Below, piece after piece: positions 1-7,831 of a stretch of DNA of 23,461 nt (its first letter is position 1; each line of letters starts with the position of its first letter). The position numbers and the translations under genes were made by a program. Source of the stretch: Ophiothrix spiculata (taxonomy: Eukaryota; Echinodermata; Ophiuroidea; Amphilepidida; Ophiotrichidae). Location of the stretch: NCBI GenBank assembly GCA_000969725.1, contig JXSR01S033338.1. The stretch is one strand, 5' to 3'. The notes under the pieces were generated by a model. The model saw only the letters and a list, made by a program, of their open reading frames with translations, had not been told where the DNA came from and searched no databases.

Positions 1-600
1 AATCAACTTTAGCATTTTTACTATTTTTTGGGTCATCTACCAAAAAAAAACACCACAGAATTTGTATACATCACTATGAAGCACTATATAAAGGTCCAGG
101 AAATTATCTGGTGATGTGCAACCATTGCTTCTTGACAATCTATTTGAATATTCGATTTTTCGATCTGTCAATTAAGATTAATTAAACTAAGTCTTATAAA
201 TCTAATCTTGTGATTTCTATGCATCGAAAGAGACCGCCGACGATCGGCAAATACAAATCAAATCAAATCAAATCAAATTTATTGGAATTACACTTTTGAT
301 ACAGTGGCACTCATCTATCTTGTGATGGTGCATCCAATATAAAATAAAAAATAATACTTGCGATTAAAAAACAAAGCTGGTTGTTGACGATGTTTCAAAG
401 AAGATCGACATGACAGACAGCTAGATTTGTGTCGCGATTGAATGATGATAAAATTGTATAGCACATATAGCAATGCATTTAGGATACTTGAGTTGCAATT
501 AATGGATATTGATTAGCATTTAGCGCTGCTATACCGTTGAATTCGAACGCTGATTTGCAGGCATATTGTACAATGTTGCATTGCATCGTGGGATGTTGTG
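1..600. other. Unassigned AT-rich DNA, no gene
   Basis: No coding exon or RNA gene could be recognised on either strand. A short direct repeat of AAATC lies near 256-280 and is followed by an AT-rich stretch ending in AATAAAATA-like text, which resembles the tail of a non-LTR retroposon. No element boundary could be fixed. If the Chk2 transcript starts upstream of the window, this is part of one of its introns. Confidence 0.4.
253..282. repeat. (AAATC)n microsatellite
   Basis: AAATC is repeated about five times with a slightly imperfect start. It lies at the edge of a possible retroposon tail. Confidence 0.75.
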
Positions 601-810
601 AAAACCACCTCTGGGGATGGGGTGACCCAGGTTTGAGGCTAGTACGGGAAAGTTAATCTCAAAATCAAAATGACGGACCAGGGGTTACGGTAGGTGATAA
701 GCCTACGAAAAAATTAAACTAAACATTAAAATAAATTAAACTTTATCAATGTACTAAAGGTTAATAAGTTCAAAATAGTATGCTCTAATCATGCGCGGGC
801 ATCTTGCTAG
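600..810 (+). mobile_element. Helitron-like 3' end, first copy (5' part not located)
   Basis: The segment 703-810 matches 2928-3053 over most of its length. Shared blocks include ATTAAACTAAACATTAAAAT, AATAAGTTCAAAATAGTATG and the terminal GCATCTTGCTAG. The end has Helitron character: a GC-rich stretch (GCGCGGGC) shortly before a CTAG terminus, followed by T. The upstream part around 610-690 also carries the TACGGGAAA-type unit found inside the second element. The 5' boundary was not found, so the element may be truncated. The Helitron assignment is by terminal structure only; no replicase or helicase coding sequence is present. Confidence 0.5.
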
Positions 811-836
811 TCTTACTATAATTTGAGTAATGGTGT

Positions 837-860
837 GGGTGGGTGGGTGGGTGGGTGGGT
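837..860 (+). repeat. (GGGT)6 tract, G-quadruplex candidate
   Basis: Six perfect GGGT units lie in a row on the + strand. Four closely spaced runs of three G satisfy the usual intramolecular G-quadruplex rule with one-base loops, which is the most stable class. The tract is 26 bases inside the proposed Helitron 5' end. Confidence 0.85.
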
Positions 861-2282
861 ATGTTAGTAAAAGGCTCCCTCAATTTTGATCTAAACGGCG
901 TGAAATGCACGGGGAAGGTTCTAACCTATAAATCGGCAAATTCCGTAAACGGGTTGCGTCAAAAAGTGCAAAAAACATGTATTTTTGGTCCTTTTTTTGC
1001 CGTTAATGAGCGTCTTACGCATGCGCACAGAGTCTCAAAATTACTAGCCGAGTGCGTGAGTTAACAAAACACATCCAAGGACATAAACCTTTTCAAAATC
1101 CACTCGGAAATCTCCGGAATGTCGATCACATGGCCGTTTTATCAACCAATCACGTGTGAGCTCATTAGCATATATGATTTTGTAAACAAAACTTTTCCGA
1201 AAATTGTGTCGCATTTTCAGTTCAATAAAAGTGAAAAATTATTATATTAAGACACATACATGGTTAGAGGCATCAATTCTGAACAACTTTTGGCCGGGGG
1301 CACCATATGCTCACTCACAGAAAGTGTGAAATTTGCATTTGAAATCGTCTGATTAAGCTTACAATTGCCAGTCACTCGGAGCGCACCACACTGAAACTTC
1401 AGTAAAAGTGACTCAGTAGTGCTAACCTTACTTACAAGTTTCGAATTCATACGCAACCAGTTAACGAGAACGCGAACTTTACTTTCTGACTATTGTGTTG
1501 ATGAGTCACTTTTTCAGTCGGCAATTGCCGGAAAGTTTAAAATCAGGTTCGGAAATTCTCGGAAAGTTGTTTTTTGAAAAGGTCTATTGCACGATGCGCA
1601 ATAACAACGACGCACGGTAAGCGGCAATGCCAGGTTTAAGGACAGTACGGGAAAATTAACTGACAGTGAAAAGGCGGGCTATACAAGGGGAGAAAATGGT
1701 GATGTTTCAAATCATTCTGTCCTAATTCTTATTTGATGCAGCTTGATCCCCTGAACATTTTGACACCAAATTTGTCAAAATCGGACAAAAAATGAGAAGG
1801 TGGTGCCCAAAAAACTGATCAAGGGGGGGAGGGGGTCTGAGGACAGGTCTAAAAATGATAAATTTGCCAATTACTGTAATTATATACCAAATTTTAGCCA
1901 TGTTGGTGACTATCTGTATGTATTTGAGGTCACAGAATCCATTTGTGAATGTTCCAGCAGTGTCAAACCTTCATAAATGGCGATATGGTCTCAATTTGGG
2001 TATCTACCGCATCCGTAGGCACCGCATCCTTAGGCACCACCACCCTTGTATTGCCAAGTTCAAACCATTGTCTCTCTTAAATTATGTAACCCATGAAGGC
2101 CAAATTACTGCCACAAATAGCAGAAAGAGTAAGCTTTCAAATGAGACATTAAACAAGTCAATAGGCAAAGGAATAGTGAATTTACATCAAATTAAGTTCG
2201 AGAACCCACGAAAAAATGTAACAACACCACCTTTTTAGCATACCCACCTAATGAAATGCCACCATATACATGTATACAGATT

Positions 2283-2900
2283 AAGAACATCAAAAAAAAA
2301 TGTATACGGGAAAATACAACTTTTTTGTGTATTCACGTACAGGACGGAGCCAGGTTAAGGTTACGGGACAATTAACTTACAGAGAAAACGGAAAAAACAC
2401 TTGCAGGGTTATCACAATGATATAACGGGATGATTCACGAGCAGAGAGCATCATGGGGAAAATATGTGGTCAGAAATGCAAGATGATAAACAGAATAAGA
2501 ACATCAAAAAATTTTAAACAGGAATTTTTTTTGCGTATTCATGTACGGGATGAGGCAGCAGGGTTATCACAATGATATAGGATGATTCACAAGCAGAGAG
2601 CATCACAGGGAAAATATGTGATCAGAAATGCAAGATGATAAACAGAATAAGAACATCAAAAAACTTTAAACGGGAAAATTACATTTTTTGTGTATTCATG
2701 TACGGGACGAGGGAAGCCTGGTTATAAGGTGTACGGGAAAATTAACTGAAAGAGAAAACGAGGAACTTACGGCAGGCTTATCACGATGATATGGGATGAT
2801 TCACAGGAGCAGAGGGCATCATGGGGGAAAATGCAGAAATGCAGGATAATATCCAGAATGAGAACATAAAAATACATTTATACGGGAAAATTGAACTCAA
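2283..2900 (+). repeat. Internal tandem repeat array of 150-215 bp units
   Basis: A unit containing AAGAACATCAAAAA, then TTTAAACGGGAAAA, then a GTATTCATGTACGGGA-like block recurs, with AAGAACAT-type starts near 2283, 2498, 2649 and 2859. Between them GATGATTCACRAGCAGAG and ATGCAAGATGATAAACAG also recur. Spacing alternates between about 150 and 210 bp, so some units carry an extra TACGGGAAAATTAACT block. The same block occurs singly at about 1646 and, more diverged, at 643. The array is inside the proposed Helitron. No open reading frame follows the period. Confidence 0.7.
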
Positions 2901-3053
2901 AATTCAATGATCGGAGGGCATTTTTAAGCTTAGGGAAAACCAAACTAAACATTAAAATAAATTAAACATTATCAATGTATGACAAATGTTAATAAGTTCA
3001 AAATAGTATGCTCATCTAGCAAGGGCCCGCGCGAAGCGCAAGCATCTTGCTAG

Positions 3054-3819
3054 TCAATTATAATTCTCACTAAGTTTTGGAGGTGTCGGCAGCCCGCTGG
3101 ATACTTTGCGTGTCAAGCAATCAGCGCAAGCACTGACGCTGAAATATGATGCGCCAAGCTCGCTTTCATCGTGCGGCGCATAAATAATAATCGCGCGATC
3201 ACTTACCACAACCCGTCGCTTTTTCGCGGGAAAGCGTTACCAAAGGCTTTTTAGAAAAAAAATCTGATTAATTTTTATTTTTTAAATTCAAAAAGACGTT
3301 TTTGAAACGGTTTTAACTTTTTTTGCCCAATGTGATTTTTGTGGGATTTTTGACATGATATAGTATGTTTTCCACTCTATACAACCATTAAAAAAAATAA
3401 GTTTGAGGATTTTATTCCAGCTGATGGTCAATTTAGGAGTCTCACGCTCTAACTAATATGACCATAGCAGGAACACTGATCAACAGCAATTTGATAGAAC
3501 CTTATCCAAAGGTTTTTAAATGCAACATATAATTACAATGTTGCGTGGACCCCATCCTTGTTACAGAGTTGGTTGAAATGCCCTGATGTAAATAGACTCA
3601 TTCACAACATGTTCAAACCCACAATAATCTTTGTGCAAAATCCTAACTTCATCAGTGTTAATAAAATGTCCTGGTGACTCAATGTGAATTCAAGACACAT
3701 ACTATGAGGATGTTGACCTTGTTAATAACCCTGAACAAGGACAGGGGACACTACAAGTTATCAAATATTTATTACCCGTGCCTTACATCATTGGCCAAGG
3801 TCAATTCATCACCTGAACT
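3054..3819. other. Intronic or upstream DNA, nothing recognised
   Basis: This stretch contains poly-A/T runs around 3250-3320 and otherwise unique AT-rich sequence. I looked for an exon encoding the Chk2 catalytic loop (HRDLK) ending at a splice donor and found none. Confidence 0.5.
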
Positions 3820-4058
3820 ACAATCCTCGCAAAAAGTTGTTGGAACACTTTAGTGCACACAACTGCAAAACTAAATCAATAAGTCCATTGAAGAGCTGTT
3901 AACATTAGGCTACTTTTCCCTTCCCCCTTCCCCATCATTCAATGTTGCGACACCGAAATCACGCGGATTTTCCAATGCCGCAACATTGAATGGGGGAGCG
4001 GGGGTACACTTACGCTTAAAATAAACACGGGTGTTCCAAGACTTTTTGCGAGGATTGT
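3820..4058. mobile_element. Nested foldback element (MITE-like)
   Basis: The outer arms are 3820-3848 and 4031-4058, with ACAATCCTCGCAAAAAG opposing CTTTTTGCGAGGATTGT. A second, inner pair is CATTCAATGTTGCG (3936-3949) against CGCAACATTGAATG (3979-3992). A small palindrome centred on ACGCG lies in the middle. The nested pairing is typical of a miniature inverted-repeat element. No clear target duplication was found. It ends 175 bases before a Chk2 exon. Confidence 0.65.
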
Positions 4059-4233
4059 AGCCACCTGGCTGGTGGAGCCTGCAGTGGTAGCAGGTAACAA
4101 TTTCCAAAGGTTATTATACAGTGTTGTGGTCCAAAGCTCAGAAATTATTGATTGTTTTGATACCAAAACAGATGAACTTTCCTTTTAATTTTTAATGTTT
4201 GTTTTGAAATTGCTTTGTTTTGATTACATACAG

Positions 4234-4448
4234 CCAGAGAACATATTACTCACAGCAGACCAGAAAGAGGAATCGGTAGTTAAAGTGACAGACTTTGGTT
4301 TGTCAAAGTTTGTCGGTGAGAATTCGCTGATGAAGACACTATGTGGGACCCCAACTTATTTAGCACCTGAGATCCTGACTAATGCAGGGATGGGAGGTTA
4401 TACCAAAGCCGTCGATTGTTGGAGTCTAGGCGTCATTCTTTTTGTTTG
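4234..4448 (+). CDS. CHEK2: Chk2 exon: PEN/DFG/activation loop/APE
   Basis: The exon starts after ACATACAG with CCA (Pro of PEN), in phase 0. This requires the upstream exon to end with the Lys codon of HRDLK. It ends with TG before GTAAGTACT, and the Cys codon is completed by the next exon (TG+C), giving [12 protein letters not shown]. Human Chk2 has LFICLSGYPPFS at this place. It encodes the DFG metal-binding Asp, the activation loop and the APE-type motif. All residues expected for an active kinase in this part are present. Confidence 0.95.
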
Positions 4449-7400
4449 GTAAGTACTTTTTAGACCAGGGGCCAATTTCACTAACATGTAGTGATGGTCG
4501 CTAACCCCATTTTGATCGCTAAATAACAAGTGTTTTGAACGATTTAGCGAATATTTTTGTAGTTAGCGATTAAAATGGGGTTAGCGACCATAAATGTTTG
4601 TGAAATGGGCCCCTGGGCAGGGGAGGAGAGTTACCTATATGTACCAGTTGCTATTAGAATTATTTGGCTCCTGAAATTCTGACTAGTGCTGGAATTGGAG
4701 TGTGAGGTTATACCAAAGATCTGAATTGGGAGGAGTCTAGGTGTTGTTTTATTTGTTTGGTAAGTACTAAGTTTGGACCAGGGGGAGGGGGACAGCTATA
4801 TATGGGACACCATTGGAAATCTTTAACGTATGAAATCCTGACTAATGCAAGTATGGAAGATTATACTAAAGGTGTCAGTTGTTGGAGTCTATAGTGGGCA
4901 CCATTTGAAATAATTACCTCTAAAAATCCTGACATTTTAGGTCATTTTAAGGTCACTGCTGTAAATAACCCTTGGCACATGGTGTGTCCTTGTGATGTAT
5001 GGTAAAGGTCATTCAAGGTCTAAAGGTTATTTTAGGTCAAATTTCTCCAATTGATTAAAAAGTTGTTGCGAGGGCATTCAAGGTCATCTGAGGTTATTTC
5101 AAGGTCAATTCAATAATTCTATACACATGATCCCAAATGGGGTCAAACTTGCACCTTGAGTAGCCTGTGACTCAGGGTGTATCCTGGATGCAGTAGGTTG
5201 TCAAAAACCATACAAAGCCTTAGTCCAAATACGTCACAATCAATCGTGATGCAATCAACCCAGTCTATATCTAAACACGGAATGCCTAGCCTGCCTGAGT
5301 TCCCCCTTAGCACGAAGCCCATACTCTCACCTCTGAAACCAGAAGTCGCGGGTTCACGCCCGCTTTTTGTACTGCGTAAAACTTGAATGGAGAGAGGCTG
5401 TTTATCTTGGTTTTTAGCGCATTTTCTTATGTTTTGGATGTTGGAACCTGATTAATATGATAGAGTACACTTCAACGATATTGTTTCTGACGAAATGAGA
5501 AATTTGACCTTGGACGTGATTTTTGACTATGCTGACCTTAAAGTAAAAAAAAAATCATTCAGTCCTCAAATTTTATGAGAAAATAATATTTTTAGTATCA
5601 AACTGTCAAATAATTTTGAACAAAAATGTTGAAAATATTGAAAAAGCCATTAAAAAAAATCATGAATATTGTGTGAAACAAGCAAGTTTCTTTTAAACTA
5701 TCTTAATTTCCTTATTATTTTTTACCTTTGATGGACAGCCTTGGAGGATACCCACCGTTTTCAGATGAGGTGAAGGTCATGCCACTGCCACAGCAAATCA
5801 AGAGAGGCTATTACTCATTCCCTGCAAAGTGGTGGGGAGGTGTGTCAGAAGAGGGTAAGTGTGTAGAGTGGGATCTTAACCCAGGAGGATGGGAGCTTGC
5901 CTTTAAGACCTCCTTTTTGTTGGCTATTACTCATTTCCTGCCCAGTGATGAGGGTGTCTGAAGATGGCACGTGTGTAGAGTTGGATCTTAACCTTAGAGG
6001 GCCGGAGCTTGCCTTTAAGACCTCCTTTTTGTTAGCTATTTCTCATTACCTGCAAAGTGGTGGGGAGGTGTGTCAGAATAGTGTAAGTGTGGGATCTTAA
6101 CCCGGAGGGTGGGAGCTTGCCTTTAAGACCTCCTTTTTGTAGGGTATTACTCATTTCTTGTCAAGTGGTAGGGAGGTGTGTCAGAAGAAGGTTAGTGTGT
6201 AGAGTGGGATCTTAACCCCAGAGAGCAGGAGCCCGCCTTTTTAGTTTTGATCAAAGTATAGGGAATAACAATCCAGTTAGTCTCCTTTGACATATTAGAT
6301 CTGATCCAAGAATTAAACATGATCTTACGGCCCATGAAGAATTCTGTTGGCCGATCAGGAACTAAAATTTGTTTTCAGGATCCTTTCCTTATTCCATATA
6401 CCAATTACATTTTTTCTATACATATATCCTTTTATTTCAGCCAAAGATATGATCAAGAGGTTGCTAACAGTAGACCCCAAGAGAAGAATGACAATGACCC
6501 AAGCCCTTCAGCATCCATGGATGCAAGACAAAGAAGCCATCAAATGGGCAGAGAGACTAATGTATCCTGCCTCACAGATGCCCCCACCACCCGTCCCTGT
6601 AAGTATATACTTCAGCATCCCTGGATGCAAGGCAAAGAAGCCATCAAATGGGCAGAGAGACTAATGTATCCTGCCTCACAGATGCCCCCACCACCCGTCC
6701 CTGTAAGTATATACTTCAGCATCCGTGGATGCAAGACAAAGAGGCAATCAAATGGGCAGAGAGACTAATGTATCCCGCCTCACAGATGCCCCCACCACCC
6801 GTCCCTGTAAGTATATACTTCAGCATCGCTGGATGCAAGACGAAGAAGCCATCAAATGGGCAGAGAGACTAATGTATCCTGCCTCTCAGATGCCCCCACC
6901 ACCCGTCCCTGTAAGTAATATGATGGTCAATAAGGGAGCATTTCAGAACTCAACTGGTATTTGACCGCCCAGAACCGATTGCTTTTGTTCTGAACAATGG
7001 CAACCGCCCAGAACCACCGATAACGGGCGGTCAGCTGCTGGTTGAGTTTTGAAGCTGCCCCCAATAGGATTTAAAGGGTGTGAACCTGAGCTCTCCACCA
7101 TTTTGTTGTCGCACGTCAGGCAGAGATATGAAACAGGCCAAATTACTAGGCAGATCAAAAAATCTTTTGCTGCACTCGACAAAGCATCAGCTACTGTGAA
7201 ACGATCTTAGAGTCAGAATCGTTCATGTTCTTTTTAGTCAGTTGCAATGAAATATCTTGACCATACTTGACCTCGTTCCGATTCTTTGGATCTACCCAAA
7301 CAACAACGGAAATATTATAGGAATGATCTATACTTTCATTGTCAAGCTTCAGCTATAGGCCATACAATAATTTATCGGACAACATAAACAGAAATCCAGA

Positions 7401-7831
7401 TTGCGGGGCCCTATTATTGTAAATACAACCTCTGCAATGGATATCTGTTTACATTGTCCAATCAATTTTTAATTGGCCAAGAGATATTACTATTATCATC
7501 CCATGTCTGGTGGATACTGCTCTTAAAGCCACATTTTACATAGATCATGCTTGTATCGTCCCTTTCCAAACAGATATGCCTTAAATCATTCCATTTCAAC
7601 TGACACTATTTTCTTTTTTTCACCCAACAGACATCACCCCGGTCGCGTAAACGTGCTGCGTCAGCAGTAAGTGACGCAGCAAGTGACGAAACCGAAATCA
7701 ATTGTAACAGCAACAGCAACTCCCCCAGCAGCTCGAGATCCTCTAGCTCAGAACTAAAAACAAAAATATCAAAATCTTCTGAAGACGGTGATGTTGATGA
7801 CACAACAAGACTCTTAAACAACAACAGCTGA
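4234..7831 (+). CDS. CHEK2: Chk2 checkpoint kinase, C-terminal four coding exons (5' partial)
   Basis: This is a serine/threonine kinase of the DNA-damage checkpoint, activated in vertebrates by ATM and acting mainly in the nucleus. The window encodes the last 229 residues as exons 4234-4448, 5739-5854, 6441-6598 and 7631-7831. All introns are GT-AG with consistent phases. Visible motifs in order are PEN after the catalytic loop, DFG (VTDFGLSK), and the activation segment with both threonines corresponding to human T383 and T387 ([14 protein letters not shown]). These are followed by [26 protein letters not shown] and HPWMQ. The tail is Ser-rich with a basic SRKR cluster, matching the SRKR of the human C-terminal nuclear signal. 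The forkhead-associated domain, N-lobe and HRD motif lie upstream of the window. Oddity: the first three exons are each followed by tandem copies of their own 3' end and splice donor. The Chk2 assignment is by similarity recalled from the human protein and is strong. Confidence 0.93.
4449..4454 (+). promoter_or_regulatory. 5' splice site of the DFG exon
   Basis: GTAAGT is a strong donor. It sits in phase 2 and joins correctly to the acceptor at 5737-5738. A decayed second copy of the exon end carries the same GGTAAGTACT at 4759-4768. Confidence 0.85.
4465..4616. mobile_element. Short foldback MITE inserted beside a splice donor
   Basis: The arms of about 55-60 bp begin CCAGGGGCC and end GGCCCCTGG. 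Inner pairing includes GGTCGCTAACCCCATTTT against AAAATGGGGTTAGCGACC. It lies 10 bases after the donor at 4449-4454. The downstream exon copy keeps the intron text (GACCAGGGGGAGGGG) uninterrupted at 4776-4790, so this element inserted after the exon end was duplicated. Confidence 0.8.
4636..4797 (+). pseudogene. Decayed tandem copy 2 of the Chk2 DFG-exon 3' end plus donor
   Basis: The block CTCCTGAAATTCTGACTAGTG, then GAGGTTATACCAAAG, then GGAGTCTAGGTGTTGTTTT, then ATTTGTTTGGTAAGTACT follows the order of the true exon end at 4339-4460. Many substitutions and small indels are present. The reading frame is broken, but the 5' splice site GGTAAGTACT is intact. It ends in the same GGACCAGGGGGAGGGG intron text. 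Confidence 0.85.
4798..4932 (+). pseudogene. Decayed tandem copies 3 and 4 of the Chk2 DFG-exon 3' end
   Basis: Copy 3 (about 4798-4892) retains TATGGGACACC, GAAATCCTGACTAATGCAAG, GATTATACTAAAGGTGTC and GTTGTTGGAGTCTA, then stops short of the donor. A further fragment (4893-4932) keeps GTGGGCACC and AAATCCTGAC. Both are non-coding relics. They show that the duplication happened more than once and is old here. Confidence 0.7.
4933..5110 (+). repeat. Degenerate AAGGTCA-rich repeat
   Basis: AGGTCA or a one-base variant occurs about every 15-40 bases. Clear AAGGTCA sites are at 4949, 5005, 5080 and 5101, and TAGGTCA sites at 4938-4944 and 5033-5039. The motif equals a nuclear-receptor half-site, but the spacing is irregular and the flanks (CATTCAAGGTCA) suggest a decayed short tandem repeat. 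A related array in reverse orientation is at 22370-22698. Confidence 0.6.
5170..5385 (+). mobile_element. Possible tRNA-derived SINE fragment
   Basis: GCGGGTTCACGCCCGC at 5347-5362 has the form of a tRNA T-arm and polymerase III B box (GGTTCRANNCC-like), followed by a T run. About 120 bases upstream is AGTCCAAATACGTCA (5222-5236), a 15-mer also found at 12315 ahead of another B-box-like sequence. The pairing of the same leader with a T-arm in two places suggests one SINE family. The A box is not convincing. Confidence 0.4.
5386..5738. other. AT-rich intron DNA, nothing recognised
   Basis: The last part of the Chk2 intron before the acceptor at 5737-5738. There are long A runs near 5548 and 5652. 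No repeat or exon relic was seen. Confidence 0.5.
5739..5854 (+). CDS. CHEK2: Chk2 exon: GYPPFS / kinase helix F-G region
   Basis: The exon opens after ATGGACAG. Its first base completes the Cys codon, and it then reads [10 protein letters not shown]. It ends at GVSEE plus one base before GTAAGTGTG, and GCC (Ala) forms across the junction. This gives VSEEAKDMIKR, which corresponds to human VSEKALDLVKK. The stretch between GYPPFS and YYSFP is specific to this protein, with little exact identity to the human form. Three further copies of its 3' end follow at 5922-6240. Confidence 0.93.
5806..6240 (+). repeat. Tandem array, 4 copies of exon end + donor + intron start (108-116 bp unit)
   Basis: Copies start at 5806 (in the real exon), 5922, 6034 and 6142, each with GCTATTACTCATT or a close variant. 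Each is followed by AAGTGGTGGGGAGGTGTGTC (degraded in copy 2), then GTGGGATCTTAACC, then GCTTGCCTTTAAGACCTCC. The donor is GGGTAAGT in the exon, lost in copy 2, TGTAAGTG in copy 3 and AGGTTAGT in copy 4. The intron part is better conserved between copies than the exon part. This array is of intermediate age compared with those at 4636 and 6506. Confidence 0.9.
6241..6440. other. Intron remainder before the HPWMQ exon
   Basis: Unique AT-rich sequence leading to a good pyrimidine tract and TTTCAG acceptor at 6435-6440. Confidence 0.6.
6441..6598 (+). CDS. CHEK2: Chk2 exon: last kinase helices, HPWMQ motif
   Basis: The exon starts after TTTATTTCAG. The first two bases complete the Ala codon, and it reads [15 protein letters not shown], then [12 protein letters not shown], then a Pro run (MPPPPVP). 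It ends in phase 0 before GTAAGTATATA. Only this first donor keeps the frame into the terminal exon at 7631. Use of any of the three downstream donor copies would add 104, 208 or 312 nt and run into the TAA at 6662-6664. HPW is the conserved motif that closes the kinase domain of this family. Confidence 0.93.
6506..6918 (+). repeat. Tandem array, 4 near-identical 104-bp copies of exon end + splice donor
   Basis: Copies begin with CTTCAGCATC at 6506, 6610, 6714 and 6818, exactly 104 bp apart. Each holds 93 bp of exon and 11 bp of intron (GTAAGTATATA); the last copy runs into the true intron (GTAAGTAATATG). Donors lie at 6599, 6703, 6807 and 6911. Copies differ from the exon by only 2-4 bases each. 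Copy 3 has four differences, all at synonymous third positions. Between copies, GTAAGTATATACTTCAG forms a 17-nt GT...AG segment. Removing it would leave 87 nt (29 codons) in frame per copy. Confidence 0.95.
6934..7062. mobile_element. Short inverted-repeat element in the last Chk2 intron
   Basis: GGGAGC...AACTCAACTGG...TTGACCGCCC (6934-6971) pairs with GGGCGGTCAGC...GGTTGAGTTTTG...CTGCCCC (7025-7061). The flanks CAATAA (6928-6933) and CAATAG (7062-7067) may be a target duplication with one mismatch. The family is unassigned. It begins 16 bases after the last donor copy of the 104-bp array. Confidence 0.6.
7063..7630. other. Last Chk2 intron, with a foldback at 7377-7461
   Basis: The only structure seen is an imperfect inverted repeat: GGACAACATAAACAGAAATC (7379-7398) against GATATCTGTTTACATTGTCC (7441-7460). 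The rest is unique. The intron ends in a T-rich tract and CACCCAACAG at 7621-7630. Confidence 0.55.
7631..7831 (+). CDS. CHEK2: Chk2 terminal coding exon, Ser-rich basic tail
   Basis: The exon starts in phase 0 after TTTTTTTCACCCAACAG and encodes 66 residues then TGA. It opens [12 protein letters not shown]; the SRKR cluster corresponds to the nuclear localisation signal at the human C terminus (TSRKRPRE). The rest is low complexity (Ser/Asn-rich, then acidic DGDVDD). The tail is not conserved in sequence between phyla, so the exon call rests on the acceptor, the matching phase, the SRKR cluster and the plausible stop. Confidence 0.85.
   Translation, partial: TSPRSRKRAASAVSDAASDETEINCNSNSNSPSSSRSSSSELKTKISKSSEDGDVDDTTRLLNNNS

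Larger units (their letters stand above)
811..3053 (+). mobile_element. Non-autonomous Helitron-like element, 2.24 kb
   Basis: The element begins with TC directly after the CTAG of the preceding copy and ends at 3050-3053 with CTAG followed by T. About 15 bases before the end is a small hairpin (GCGC-GAA-GCGC). A wider pairing of CTAGCAAG with CTTGCTAG encloses it. Helitrons are known to start with TC, end with a hairpin plus CTRR, and lack terminal inverted repeats, and this fits. No Rep/helicase coding sequence is seen, so it would need a partner in trans. Inside are a GGGT array (837-860) and an array of 150-215 bp units (about 2283-2900). The junction at 810/811 suggests a head-to-tail pair. 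Confidence 0.5.

Noticed and set aside
1855..2238. 127-residue + strand frame
   Set aside because: It is inside the Helitron-like element, with biased basic composition (IRRHRILRHHHP) and no recognisable domain or splice context.
3820..4058. CRISPR-like array near repeated ATTCAATGTTGCG
   Set aside because: Repeats are inverted, only two, with no regular spacers, in a eukaryotic genome.
1..4230. Upstream Chk2 exons (forkhead-associated domain, kinase N-lobe, HRDLK)
   Set aside because: Searched for by eye as short exons ending at donors; none was found, so they are taken to lie outside the window.
5728..6100. + strand frames extending past the GYPPFS exon (77 and 67 residues)
   Set aside because: They read through the donor into tandem intron copies. 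The kinase reading continues only by splicing at 5854.
6319..6964. Overlapping + strand frames of 74-149 residues in the 104-bp array
   Set aside because: They are shadows in other frames or read-through of the array. Only 6441-6598 continues the Chk2 frame.
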